In this document: piece by piece, positions 43,428 through 52,033 of the stretch
How the letters are laid out: each line of letters opens with the position of its first letter
Numbering within the stretch: the stretch's first letter is position 1
DNA from: Acidobacteriota bacterium
GTDB taxonomy: Bacteria > Acidobacteriota > Blastocatellia > Pyrinomonadales > Pyrinomonadaceae
DNA length: 64,000 bases
Direction of reading: 5' to 3'
NCBI GenBank assembly: GCA_019639175.1
Contig: JAHBSK010000005.1
Span: 186,001-250,000, forward strand
Notes under the pieces: model-generated
What the model saw: the letters and a program-made list of their open reading frames with translations, nothing else
The model's database searches: none
Told to the model about the DNA's origin: nothing
Position numbers and translations under genes: made by a program

Positions 43428-43832
43428 TTATTTCTTTTTCTTTTCGTCCGGGCCGCTGAACTGCTTATACGCAACACGGAAAAGTTCTGCCAATGCCTGA
43501 GCCGTCTGCGGCGTCAGATTTTTGTCCGCTCTCAGGTGAGCTTCCACTATCTCCGGCGTCGGTTCGTGCGGATAATAGATCACCGCTTCTACATCATCGG
43601 CGGTCTTTTTGCTCATCACGCGGTCTATCGGCATATCCAGCCATCCGGTCAGCCGGGCGATATTGTCCGCGTCCGGTTTTCCGGTGCCGTTCTCTATCCG
43701 CGAGATCGTCGAAGCCGAAACACCCGTAACATCGGCCACGTCCCGCAGGCTAAGGCCGAGTTCCTCGCGTCGCCTTTTGATAGCGCGGCCCAGTTCCGCA
43801 GTGTCTATAAAATTGTCATTTGCAAATGCCAT
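43428..43832 (-). CDS. XRE-family transcriptional regulator
   Basis: 134 residues. An HTH of the Cro/C1 type lies at about 15-70: LGRAIKRRREELGLSLRDVADVTGVSASTISRIENGTGKPDADNIARLTGWL. The C-terminal 60 residues are helical with a Lys-rich end and no known sensor domain. It is divergent from the Rad52-like gene 331 bp away and could control it. The motif TCACAGATG occurs twice in the shared upstream region. Confidence 0.85.
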   Translation of the reverse strand: MAFANDNFIDTAELGRAIKRRREELGLSLRDVADVTGVSASTISRIENGTGKPDADNIARLTGWLDMPIDRVMSKKTADDVEAVIYYPHEPTPEIVEAHLRADKNLTPQTAQALAELFRVAYKQFSGPDEKKKK

Positions 43833-44163
43833 AAATACCTTCCACCTCCAGTTGTTGTGAGTGTCACAGATGCGATCTCTATTTCACGCATAAAACATAA
43901 CACACAAAAATTTTAAATGCAACACCCCGTTTCACCCTTGCAACTAAAAAATTATTATGATACGCTGTTTCACAGATGACACATACGCACGCTGGTGCCT
44001 GTGTTGTCCACTGGTTGAAAAGCGAAGTAACCAACGCTGAGTCGCACAGGGCCTGACGTGCGGCGTACAGGGATCGGGAAACGGTCGGAGAGTTTCGACA
44101 ACAGGCCGCGAAACAATATTCACACCGCTTCCCGGTTTGGAATACAAAAGAGGAGAAAAGATC
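43833..44163. promoter_or_regulatory. Divergent intergenic region with repeated TCACAGATG motif
   Basis: 331 bp between the XRE and Rad52-like genes. GTGTCACAGATG (43861-43872) and TGTTTCACAGATG (43966-43978) are direct copies of a short motif that could be regulator sites. TTGCAAC and TATGAT-like promoter pieces lie between them. No gene seen. Confidence 0.4.
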
Positions 44164-44874
44164 ATGTTGCAGACAAAAGAAATAAAGGAACAGGCAGCTA
44201 ACCAACCGGAAATATTTGAAACGGGCATTGACCGCGACAATGTTTACAGCTTTTCATCGACGCTAAAGGAATTAAGAAAAAATCTGGACCCGGAACTGCT
44301 CCGCCACCGCGAAGGCTGGCGCGACCGCAGCGGAAACGTCCGCACGATCGAATATGTCGAATGGCATTCGGTCGCCGACATACTTGATGAGGTCGCACCG
44401 AATTGGGTGCATACCATTAAAGACATTCGCGCGATAGGCGACGTCGCCATCGTAACGGTCGCCATCACCATCGACGGCGTGACCCGCGAAGGCATCGGCA
44501 CCGGCTCGGCAAAGAGCGAGACGGGCATCAAAAAAGCCGAACACGACGCATTGAAGCGTGCGGCTGTGAAATTCGGCATCGCCCGCGGCCTTTACAAACG
44601 CGAGTTTGCTCCGCAGACATCTGCAAAAGCAAAAGAGAAAGTTTCGGAAGAGGTATTGAATGATCCGGTCTCGCGTTCGATAGGCGACCTGGTAACGCCT
44701 AAGCAGATCGGGATGATCCGTGCTCTTGCACGCGAACGCATGATAGATGCCGACGCAGAATGTATGTCAATGCTGGGCTGCCGCATCAACGAGCTTTCGC
44801 GAAAAGCCGCATCGGCATTCATCGATCATCTGCAGGCGATAGCCGAACCCGCTCCGCTGAAAAAGGCGAGCTAG
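44164..44874 (+). CDS. Rad52/DdrA-like single-strand annealing protein
   Basis: 236 residues from ATG 44164 with AGAGGAG upstream. The core pattern YVEWHSVADILDEVAPNWVHTIKDI, VAIVTVAITIDGVTREGIGTG, then KAEHDALKRAAVKFGIARGLY matches the Rad52/Rad22/DdrA fold that anneals single-stranded DNA. The last 60 residues contain VTPKQIGMIRALARERMIDADAECMSMLG, a short helical tail domain often attached to such proteins. Related genes are common in phages and in Deinococcus; here it stands without phage neighbours. The divergent XRE gene may regulate it. DNA repair or recombination is inferred. Confidence 0.78.
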   Translation: MLQTKEIKEQAANQPEIFETGIDRDNVYSFSSTLKELRKNLDPELLRHREGWRDRSGNVRTIEYVEWHSVADILDEVAPNWVHTIKDIRAIGDVAIVTVAITIDGVTREGIGTGSAKSETGIKKAEHDALKRAAVKFGIARGLYKREFAPQTSAKAKEKVSEEVLNDPVSRSIGDLVTPKQIGMIRALARERMIDADAECMSMLGCRINELSRKAASAFIDHLQAIAEPAPLKKAS

Positions 44875-44939
44875 AGGTAAAAAAGGCAGGCTAGAAGTGA
44901 AAAGAACAAGCTAAAGTCTCCGTATCTCCCGCCAAACGA

Positions 44940-45009
44940 AGTTTTGGGTTGTGAATGGCCTTTCCTCCAGTAATAAAGGCCATATCCACCTCGATCACAG
45001 CCCAAAACT
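44940..45009. repeat. Long imperfect hairpin with a related copy nearby
   Basis: AGTTTTGGGTTGTGA (44940-44954) pairs with TCACAGCCCAAAACT (44995-45009), one G-T pair; inside, TGGCCTTT (44956-44963) pairs with AAAGGCCA (44975-44982). TTTTGGGGTCGTGATGGCC at about 45089-45107 is a diverged third copy of one arm. The rest of the stretch 44875-45333 holds no gene; the promoter at 45182 lies in it. Confidence 0.65.
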
Positions 45010-45181
45010 CCCTCCTTGCCATATATACCGAACAAAACTTACATAAAATACAATGAAGATGCTCGAATCTCCTGATGCTGCTTCCATTTTGGGGTCGTGA
45101 TGGCCCGATCTGTTGCCGACCGGGAAGCAACACAGGCCCGCTTCGGCGAAAAGAAGGATACTTTGGTTGCGGGAAAATCCG

Positions 45182-45210
45182 TTGACTTTTTGAGAGACAG
45201 GGCGTATTTT
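45182..45210 (+). promoter_or_regulatory. Predicted promoter for the secreted-protein pair
   Basis: TTGACT (45182-45187), 17-bp spacer, TATTTT (45205-45210), about 120 bp before ATG 45334. Consensus match only. Confidence 0.45.
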
Positions 45211-45333
45211 TGAGCTGAAATGATCAAGGATCTGTCACGTGTCAATTTCCGGTTTATTTGGCATTTCAAGGGCTAAAGAGCATTCCAGTTGTTTTTCAGC
45301 TTAACTGTCGAAGCAAATAAGGAGATAGAAAAA

Positions 45334-45993
45334 ATGATAACAGCAAGAGTAGGAATTACAGCTTTGGGGCTTTTTTTGATCGCTGTTCCGCTATCCTACG
45401 CCCAGGAAAAAATGCGTACTCTGGAGCATGGCATGTACAGACAATATGACCTCAATACAGAGCCTATTGCGATCGTCACCCGCGAACTTGGCGACACACC
45501 GTTTATGGATGAAAGGAGAGTTGTCGGTTCCTCTGATTGGCTGCAGCACATCACTCTTGGAGTAAAGAACATTTCGAAAAAAACAATTGAGGATTTCGAG
45601 ATCAACCTAATAATACCGAAGCAGCGTAATATGCCCTTTGACCATGTTATGATCGTGAAATTTCCTGTTACACATCAAGCGGTGCTGGATGACAATGGAA
45701 TGCCCAATGGAAAATATAAGGTTATTCGGGCATTAAAGCCCGGCGAAACCGTAAAGCTGAAAATTGATGAGAATCAGTTGCGCATACTGGATAAGATCAA
45801 AAGTTACGGTTTGCATGATGTCGAGCAGATCTCGCTCAGTTTTCGACAGGTGACTTTCGATGACGGGATCAGATGGAGCCAAGGACTTGAAATGAAAGAA
45901 GACCCTGACCAACCAGGCCGATGGCTCCCTATTCTTAATGAAAAACTGCGGTCGGGTCTAAATGATCCGTTCAGGATCATTTATTTCCATTGA
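45334..45993 (+). CDS. Hypothetical secreted protein, related to the next gene
   Basis: 219 residues from ATG 45334 (AAGGAGAT upstream). Signal peptide: VGITALGLFLIAVPLSYAQ. The mature protein holds one domain with WLQHITLGVKNISKKTIEDFEINL and a second motif block ALKPGETVKLKID...DVEQISLSFRQVTFDDG. The same order occurs at the C-terminus of the next protein, so the two are diverged paralogues or share a domain. The NISKKTI strand suggests an immunoglobulin-like fold. Function unknown. Confidence 0.7.
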   Translation: MITARVGITALGLFLIAVPLSYAQEKMRTLEHGMYRQYDLNTEPIAIVTRELGDTPFMDERRVVGSSDWLQHITLGVKNISKKTIEDFEINLIIPKQRNMPFDHVMIVKFPVTHQAVLDDNGMPNGKYKVIRALKPGETVKLKIDENQLRILDKIKSYGLHDVEQISLSFRQVTFDDGIRWSQGLEMKEDPDQPGRWLPILNEKLRSGLNDPFRIIYFH

Positions 45994-46124
45994 CTATCAT
46001 ACGGGAGACTCTGTGGCCTTCAGAAAAACTCGTGAACAACGCATCGTCCATTATTGTGTGGCGTTTTGCAAAACTTGCAATAGGATCAATAAAACGGTTA
46101 GTGGCAAACTAAAAGGAAAAGACC

Positions 46125-47303
46125 ATGAAGATAACATGCATTTTATCAGACGAACGGTTAATTACGTGTGTTTCGATCATATTCATGCTGCTTCTGATCT
46201 CCGGCGGCATTGTGGCTCAAAGCCAACGCGGTCCGCTGCCTGACAACATAAGCGTTGCCCCTCAAACCGGCCGCCCCGTCTCGATAGACCTCACTGACAC
46301 ATGGACGTTCAATAAAGAGACCGTAATGATAAATTATACGGTAAAAAATATTGATGGAAGGCAGATCAGCGGTATCGTATTGACCGGTTTCCCCAATTCG
46401 GAAAAAGAAGTATTGATCTTTGAAGAAGGGCTTGCATTTGGCGTGACCCGCTCTTTTGGCGGCGGCAATATTGCATCCGGCAATGCCGAAAAGGTTTTGA
46501 TAAAAGCCGATCATATTCTATTCACTGACGGCACATACTGGGGAGACAATAGTATAGGAGAAGCTGATTTCCTCACAGGATATATGGCTGGCCGAAAATA
46601 CGCCGCCGTAGAACTCCGTAAACAGGCAGATAAAAAAGATGATGCCGCCCTAAAGGCATTCGTCAAAAAACAGCCATATGTGACGATCCCCGACAGTGAT
46701 AAAGACAAAAGTCCAAAATGGCAAGAGGGATTTAAAAGAGGCGTCGGAAATGTAATGTTCCCTTTGAACATTGACGTTAGAAACCGCGGTGATCTTTCCG
46801 GCGTGTATTCCAGGCTGGCCGATCTTGAAGATTCTTTGGCCATAACACAAAAACGGCCTAAGGATATCAAACGCATTTCCAAGATACTTTCGTTTGATGA
46901 TCCGTTGCTTCTGGTCGGCTTTGACATAGCCGGAAAAGAATTAAAATTTGAAGAAGAATTCACCGGCGATGACGAATGGTTAAATGGCCTCCGCATAAAA
47001 ATTAAGAACACATCCGGCAAAACATTGCAATTTGTTTCCCTGTCTATGAGATTTCCTGAAACATTGGCTACGGGCAACCAGATGATGTTTGCGATGAGCT
47101 ACGGACAACACGGTCTTTTTCCGCAGCCGGAACGTACCGAGCAAACTCCGATCGCTCCTGACGCTTATTTTGATATACATATAGGCGAAAAAGAGTTCAA
47201 GAGCCTGAAACATTTCCTGGGTGAAAGAGCTTCGCTTGCCGACCTGACACGGGCAAGTATATCTGTATCAAGTGTTAAGTACAGCGAGGAGACAAAAAAT
47301 TAA
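46125..47303 (+). CDS. Hypothetical secreted protein with two Ig-like segments
   Basis: 392 residues. An N-terminal hydrophobic stretch (VSIIFMLLLISGGIVAQ) is a signal peptide. Two similar segments can be seen: WTFNKETVMINYTVKNIDGRQISGIVL (about 60-90) and EWLNGLRIKIKNTSGKTLQFVSLSMRFP (about 285-315). The second resembles the domain of the gene upstream. A charged helical region (RKQADKKDDAALKAFVKKQ) lies between. The gap to the previous gene is 131 bp. No enzyme motif; extracytoplasmic role unknown. Confidence 0.7.
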   Translation: MKITCILSDERLITCVSIIFMLLLISGGIVAQSQRGPLPDNISVAPQTGRPVSIDLTDTWTFNKETVMINYTVKNIDGRQISGIVLTGFPNSEKEVLIFEEGLAFGVTRSFGGGNIASGNAEKVLIKADHILFTDGTYWGDNSIGEADFLTGYMAGRKYAAVELRKQADKKDDAALKAFVKKQPYVTIPDSDKDKSPKWQEGFKRGVGNVMFPLNIDVRNRGDLSGVYSRLADLEDSLAITQKRPKDIKRISKILSFDDPLLLVGFDIAGKELKFEEEFTGDDEWLNGLRIKIKNTSGKTLQFVSLSMRFPETLATGNQMMFAMSYGQHGLFPQPERTEQTPIAPDAYFDIHIGEKEFKSLKHFLGERASLADLTRASISVSSVKYSEETKN

Positions 47304-47473
47304 CGCTCAGCTCAATCTGTTACCGGCCATAATACACGCACTCATTCATTAACAAAGATTTTCATTTGCATGGAAACGGACTCGTGATATTCTTTGCGGG
47401 TTCATATTTTTTTCATTTATTCAGGATGCAGGTCTTTGGTTTGAGGCCGGTTTATCCATAGGAGGATCTTTAT

Positions 47474-47902
47474 ATGTCAGAACACACCCATGAACACATG
47501 GTGATGCCAAAGCATGGTGAATTTTGCTGGACCGAGGTTGCTGTGACCGACCTTGAAAAATGCAAGAGCTTTTACACGAACGTCTTCGGCTGGGAATTTG
47601 CCCAGAGCAAGGCGATGGACGGCGAGATGCAGTATCTGGAATTCTCTTCGTCTGGAGCAGCGGAACCCGATGCGGCGATCTATGAGATAAATGCAGATAT
47701 GTTTGGCGGAACGGCCCCGCCGCCTCATATAGCCGTCTATGTCGCTGTTGACGATGTCGATGCGGCGGCCGAAAAAGCAAAAAGCCTCGGCGGATCAGTG
47801 CTTGTCGGGCCTGAGAATATTCCGAATGTCGGGCGATTTGCGGTCATTGGCGATCCGGCGGGTGCGGTCATCTCGATGATAGCTTTAGGAGGCGGCGAAT
47901 AA
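47474..47902 (+). CDS. VOC-family (glyoxalase-fold) protein
   Basis: 142 residues with a strong ribosome site (AGGAGGATC). Pattern of the VOC superfamily: FCWTEVAVTDLEKCKSFYTNVFGWEF, AVYVAVDDVDAAAEKAKSLGGSVLVGP and GRFAVIGDPAGAVISMI. Only some of the usual metal His/Glu ligands can be guessed, so substrate and catalysis are open. The N-terminus has several His (EHTHEHMVMPKHGEF). First of three tightly spaced genes. Confidence 0.88.
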   Translation: MSEHTHEHMVMPKHGEFCWTEVAVTDLEKCKSFYTNVFGWEFAQSKAMDGEMQYLEFSSSGAAEPDAAIYEINADMFGGTAPPPHIAVYVAVDDVDAAAEKAKSLGGSVLVGPENIPNVGRFAVIGDPAGAVISMIALGGGE

Positions 47903-47905
47903 CTC

Positions 47906-48370
47906 ATGGCCGTGAATGAAAAATTAAAAGCTCTGGCGGGAAATTGGAAAGGAACGAACCGTCTGAATTTCGGAGAGGATTCCGGCACGCCGGTGATCGA
48001 ATCGCCGTCAACGGCAGAGGTTCTCGAACGAGCCGGCGGACAGGCACTTGAGATCACATACACGTGGGAATACGAAGGCAAGCCGCAGGAAGGATTTCTG
48101 CTGATAAATGGCGATGCCGGATCGGGAGCCGTAAAGGCTGTCTTCACCGATTCATTTCATCTGGCGAATGACCTCATGCAATGTGACGGAGCGGCGACGC
48201 CGGACGGCGGCATCAACGTAAAAGGCTTTTATACCGTTCCCGGCCATCCCGAATGGGGCTGGCGGACTGAGATAACACCAGGTGACGATTCATTTACTTA
48301 CAGAATGTATAACGTCACTCCCGAAGGCGCGGAAGAATGGGCGGTCGAGACCGTTTTCACACGCGGATAA
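47906..48370 (+). CDS. DUF1579-type protein
   Basis: 154 residues. Signatures: NEKLKALAGNWKGTNRLNFGED at the start (the LAGNWxG motif), AGGQALEITYTWEYEGKPQEGFLLI, then GHPEWGWRTEITP. This small beta-barrel (lipocalin-like) domain family is of unknown role. It sits between two VOC proteins with a 3-bp gap upstream, so the three are one operon. Confidence 0.72.
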   Translation: MAVNEKLKALAGNWKGTNRLNFGEDSGTPVIESPSTAEVLERAGGQALEITYTWEYEGKPQEGFLLINGDAGSGAVKAVFTDSFHLANDLMQCDGAATPDGGINVKGFYTVPGHPEWGWRTEITPGDDSFTYRMYNVTPEGAEEWAVETVFTRG

Positions 48371-48384
48371 TATTGGAGAAAAAG

Positions 48385-48783
48385 ATGAGCGAAAATTCAA
48401 TACCAAAGAACGGCGCCGTATGCTGGCGCGAACTAGCAACGACTGACAGGCCGGGCGCGGAGACATTTTATAAGGAAATGTTCGGCTGGGAACTCAAACC
48501 GAGCAAGATACCGAATATCGACTACACCGAAATATTCATCGGCGGCGTGCCAAGCGGCGGCATGATAACGATGGACGAAAAATGGGGTGCGGAACTCCCG
48601 CCTCCGCATTGGGTCACATACCTCAGCGTGGATAATATTGAAGAAACATCGCAAAAGATAACCGCAAACGGCGGAACCATCTGCGGCGAACCCTTTGACG
48701 TCGAAGGCGTCGGACGAATAGCAATGGTGCAGGACCCGTGCGGAACCTACTTCGCGATACTTCAGATCCAAATGCCGGGTTAG
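48385..48783 (+). CDS. VOC-family (glyoxalase-fold) protein
   Basis: 132 residues from ATG 48385 (TTGGAGAA upstream). VCWRELATTDRPGAETFYKEMFGWEL, WVTYLSVDNIEETSQKITANGG and GRIAMVQDPCGTYFAILQ place it in the same subgroup as the first VOC gene of this operon, to which it is clearly similar. Its stop overlaps that of the convergent M16 gene by 3 bp. Confidence 0.87.
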   Translation: MSENSIPKNGAVCWRELATTDRPGAETFYKEMFGWELKPSKIPNIDYTEIFIGGVPSGGMITMDEKWGAELPPPHWVTYLSVDNIEETSQKITANGGTICGEPFDVEGVGRIAMVQDPCGTYFAILQIQMPG

Positions 48784-50483
48784 CTCTGTCTTTCGCCTGA
48801 AAAAGCAAGCGTTTGGGGGAGCATTGATGAAGAGATGCTCCCTTCCATTTTGTTGCCGTCGGCGGTGGCGGTTATTAGAAATTCCACCTGCTGGCCCTGA
48901 AGTTCCGTGACGGAGGCCGCCGATATCTTTGAGCCGTTCACCTTTCCGTTCTCAAATCCGCTTTCGCCGAGCATTGTCGTCAGCGTTCCCGAAACCAAAC
49001 TTCCCTCCTGTTCCAGAACCAGCGTCACAGGCACGTTCTGGCCCATGAACTCCAGCGACAGCGTCCACGTTCCGGCAACATCGGCCGGTTCTTCGGACGG
49101 ATCGGATGCGTAAATGCCCGGATCGTTCTCGTTTCCGGCGGTATCGAACACTCTTATGCTGTCCGCATACCCATCGGTTTGCCTTAAGATCTCCGCTGCA
49201 TCGCCGACTATCACAAGTGTCATTCTGTCGGGTTTTATGTGTTCATTCGCGACCCGGCGGACATCTTCGACCGTAACGGCATCAACGTTATCGCGATAGG
49301 TTTGCAGATAATCTTCTGGCAGTCCGTACAGCTCCTGATTGACGATCAGATTCGTCAGGCCTTCCTGCGTTTCGGCCCTTATCGGGAAAACTCCGGTGAG
49401 AAAATTCTTTGCGTCATCCAGTTCTTCCCGAAGTATGTCCTCATCGCGGATGCGGTTGAGTTCGTAGAAAAATTCCTTGAGCGAATCGCCCGTGACCGCC
49501 GTCCTGACCTCTGCGGTCGCCTCAAAAAGACCGGAAAGCAGCCTTGTGTCGAGCCGCGTGTAGGCTCCGTAAGTGTAGCCCTTTTCCTCGCGGAGATTCA
49601 TGAACACGCGTGACGAAGCTCCCGCACCCAAAACCTGATTCATCACGATCAGCGGAAAATAATCAGGATCATTTCGCCGGACACCGATATTTGCAAGCAC
49701 GATGTTCGCCTGAGCCGAACCGGGCCGGTCAACTATCACCAGTTCGCGGCTGTCCTTTTCGGCAATGTCGGGCAAAACATTGGAAGGAACATCGCCTTGT
49801 CCCCAGTTTCCGAACCGTTCCCTGACCTTATCAAGTATCTCTTCTTCACGCACATCGCCGACTATCGTAAGAACGGCATTGTTCGGGAGAAATGTCCTTT
49901 TGCGGGCGGCCTCAAGGTCTTCGCGCGTCAGCTTTTCCACATCTGCGGTTGAGGGCGAGATGGTCGCGTAAGGATGTCCTTCAAACAAAAGCCGGGCGAT
50001 CTGTTCATTTGCCAGGAAGTTCGGCTGCGACCTCTGAAATTTGAGGTTCTCGACCATATTTCGGCGGTAAAGGTCGAGTTCCTTTTCGGGAAACGTCGGC
50101 ACAAAGACGATCTCAGCCATCAGGTCCAAAACTTCCGTTCCGTAAATGGACAAGGCCGACGCGACCACCATCGAAAAATCGTCGGAGGAACTGGCGCGGA
50201 GCGTTCCGCCGATGCGCTCGATCTTTTCGGCAAGCTCAAGGCTGGAATAGTTCTCCGTTCCTTCGGTTATCTGCGATGCCATGGCCGACGTGACGCCGAT
50301 CCTGTCGGACGGTTCGGCAGCGTCGCCCGAAAGGAATGCCAGCCGATAGGAAACAAGCGGCAGCCGCTCATCGGCCACTATCACCACGCGAAGCCCGTTG
50401 TCGAGCGTCACGCGATGAGCGGGTGGTGTCTGAAAAGCGACCGGCTCAAGCGGTTCCGGCGCTGTCTTGCGAATTGGTTTCAT
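48780..50483 (-). CDS. M16 peptidase-like protein, inactive partner, with C-terminal beta domain
   Basis: 567 residues. The M16 fold is evident (ITEGTENYSSLELAEKIERIGG, NNAVLTIVGDV, LREEKGYTYGAYTRLD). The zinc motif HxxEH is missing; the matching place reads ASQITEG. The R-x-x-x-x-Y substrate motif (LREEKGYTYG) is kept. This is the hallmark of the non-catalytic half of M16 heterodimers, and the active half is encoded upstream. Residues about 450-567 form a second domain (WTLSLEFMGQNVPVTLVLEQEGSLVSGTLTT) of lipocalin-like beta strands. No signal peptide is obvious. Confidence 0.88.
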   Translation of the reverse strand: MKPIRKTAPEPLEPVAFQTPPAHRVTLDNGLRVVIVADERLPLVSYRLAFLSGDAAEPSDRIGVTSAMASQITEGTENYSSLELAEKIERIGGTLRASSSDDFSMVVASALSIYGTEVLDLMAEIVFVPTFPEKELDLYRRNMVENLKFQRSQPNFLANEQIARLLFEGHPYATISPSTADVEKLTREDLEAARKRTFLPNNAVLTIVGDVREEEILDKVRERFGNWGQGDVPSNVLPDIAEKDSRELVIVDRPGSAQANIVLANIGVRRNDPDYFPLIVMNQVLGAGASSRVFMNLREEKGYTYGAYTRLDTRLLSGLFEATAEVRTAVTGDSLKEFFYELNRIRDEDILREELDDAKNFLTGVFPIRAETQEGLTNLIVNQELYGLPEDYLQTYRDNVDAVTVEDVRRVANEHIKPDRMTLVIVGDAAEILRQTDGYADSIRVFDTAGNENDPGIYASDPSEEPADVAGTWTLSLEFMGQNVPVTLVLEQEGSLVSGTLTTMLGESGFENGKVNGSKISAASVTELQGQQVEFLITATADGNKMEGSISSSMLPQTLAFSGERQS

Positions 50484-50506
50484 AAAAACGTTCGAAAAAA
50501 TATCAC

Positions 50507-50645
50507 ACCGCAGAGAAACAGAGTCGCAGAGAAAACTTGCATTTGGACGCGGGCGTCTAGCGAAAATGGCCGCCCGCTACCGCAGGCGGTTCTGACAGAA
50601 CTCCCTGTCTCCCTGTCTCCCCGTCTCCTTCTCTCCCCTACTCCT
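50507..50645. repeat. Repeats between the M16 genes: CAGAGA units, 30-mer and CTCCCTGT octamer array
   Basis: CGCAGAGAAACAGAGTCGC (about 50511-50529), then the 30-mer (50568-50597; 26/30 match to 24447-24476), then about five CTCCCTGT-like octamers (50600-50637) that end at the stop codon (50638) of the M16 gene. Confidence 0.7.
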
Positions 50646-51921
50646 CTCCGGCTGCTGCGGGTACGACATCCAGCAAACTGCGGTTCGGGGTGTCGAGAAA
50701 ATCGGATGCGGCCTTTCGTATCTGGTCGGGCCTTATCGCCATCAGTTCTTCGAGTTCGCTGTTTATCAGCGTGGCGTCGCCGTCATACAATGCATACTCG
50801 GCTATGTTCTGCGCCCTTGCCATTGATGACTGCCTCATGCGGACGGTGTCGTTTATCAACTGGTTATGCAGCTTCTGCATTTCCTCGGCGGTCGGGCCGT
50901 GTGCCGCAATGTTCTCTATCTCGGTCATTATCGTCGCGCGTATCTTGCTCAGATCGCGGTCGGGTTTTGGTATCGCCCCGATATAGATGCTGGACGGGCC
51001 GCGGCGTTCATCGGTAAAACCGAAAAGCTGAACGACCGACTCCTCGCCCTTGACCAATTTTTGATACAGCCGCGAACTGTCGCCGTCGTAGAGCAGCTTC
51101 CCGACCAGATAGAGCGCGTTGAACTCCGGCGTCCGCCTTGCCGGTATCTTCCAGCCGAGCAAAAACGCCGGAAGCGGAGCGTGCGGATCGTGCCATTCGC
51201 GGTAATCGTCCGCGACCTCGGGCGGTTCCGAAACGTCTATCACGGGCGGAGCGGCCTGTCGCGGAATATCGCCGAAATGCGTCTCGATAAGCTCTTTCGC
51301 CACGTCAGGATCGAACGATCCGGACAATGTCAGAACGGCGTTGTTCGGCGCGTAATACATCCTAAAAAATTCCTGAACGTCCTCTACCGTAGCGTCGTCC
51401 AGGTCTTCCATCGAACCGATGGTCGAATGCGAATTGGAAAAATTTTTGTAGATCATTGACGAGATGATGTCAAAGATCTGTCCGTAGGGCTGGTTGTCAT
51501 ACCGCAGCCGTTTTTCTTCCTTAACGGCCTCGCGCTGATTGTCCAGATTTTCCTGCGTCACTGCCAGCGACCGCATCCGGTCGGCCTCCAGCCACAGCGC
51601 AAGCGGAAGCTGATTGGCCGGCATCGTCTCATAATAATTCGTCCGTTCGCTGGAGGTCGTTCCGTTCATTGTCCCTCCGGCTTTCATTATGTACTGAAAA
51701 TGCCCGGCCTTCGGCACGTTTTCGGAACCCTGAAACATCATGTGCTCGAACAAATGAGCAAAACCGGTTCGGCCCTCGCGCTCATTGCGCGAACCGACAT
51801 CATAATAGACGGCGACCGCGACAACAGGCACGGCCGGATCACGGTTCAGCACGACCCGCAGGCCGTTCTCAAGCGTGTATTCCTCAACATCCAGCGGCGG
51901 AAGTGTGAAAGTTAGCGACAT
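50638..51921 (-). CDS. M16 zinc peptidase, catalytic subunit
   Basis: 427 residues from ATG 51921; a GTG at 51945 is possible. Zinc motif HLFEH (His56 to His60 in this numbering) with the distal glutamate in VKEEKRLR. VGSRNEREGRTGFAHLFEHMMFQGS is typical. The second half lacks the zinc motif as expected. It would form a clamshell heterodimer with the inactive protein encoded next, cutting short peptides. Lack of a signal peptide suggests either cytoplasmic action or an unrecognised export. Confidence 0.92.
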   Translation of the reverse strand: MSLTFTLPPLDVEEYTLENGLRVVLNRDPAVPVVAVAVYYDVGSRNEREGRTGFAHLFEHMMFQGSENVPKAGHFQYIMKAGGTMNGTTSSERTNYYETMPANQLPLALWLEADRMRSLAVTQENLDNQREAVKEEKRLRYDNQPYGQIFDIISSMIYKNFSNSHSTIGSMEDLDDATVEDVQEFFRMYYAPNNAVLTLSGSFDPDVAKELIETHFGDIPRQAAPPVIDVSEPPEVADDYREWHDPHAPLPAFLLGWKIPARRTPEFNALYLVGKLLYDGDSSRLYQKLVKGEESVVQLFGFTDERRGPSSIYIGAIPKPDRDLSKIRATIMTEIENIAAHGPTAEEMQKLHNQLINDTVRMRQSSMARAQNIAEYALYDGDATLINSELEELMAIRPDQIRKAASDFLDTPNRSLLDVVPAAAGEE

Positions 51922-52033
51922 AATTAAATCAAACCACTTTGCCACCGAAAATGCAAAAACTCACACGCTCCACAGTGCATCTCAAAAACATCATTGCGAA
52001 ATATGTCAGGAAATGTCCTTGCGGCCGCAGCGG

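Noticed and set aside
43879..44240. Two minus-strand frames in the XRE/Rad52 intergenic region
   Set aside because: They overlap the Rad52-like start, lack ribosome sites and look random in composition.
42238..44874. Possible prophage around the toxin, XRE and Rad52-like genes
   Set aside because: No integrase, capsid, tail or lysis genes; housekeeping genes lie upstream on the same strand.
44891..45133. Minus-strand 80-codon frame
   Set aside because: It is made up largely of the hairpin and its third copy; more likely repeat DNA than a gene.
49974..51017. Plus-strand open frame of 347 codons
   Set aside because: Antisense to both M16 peptidase genes, which have clear motifs; rich in Arg and Cys, as expected for a shadow frame.
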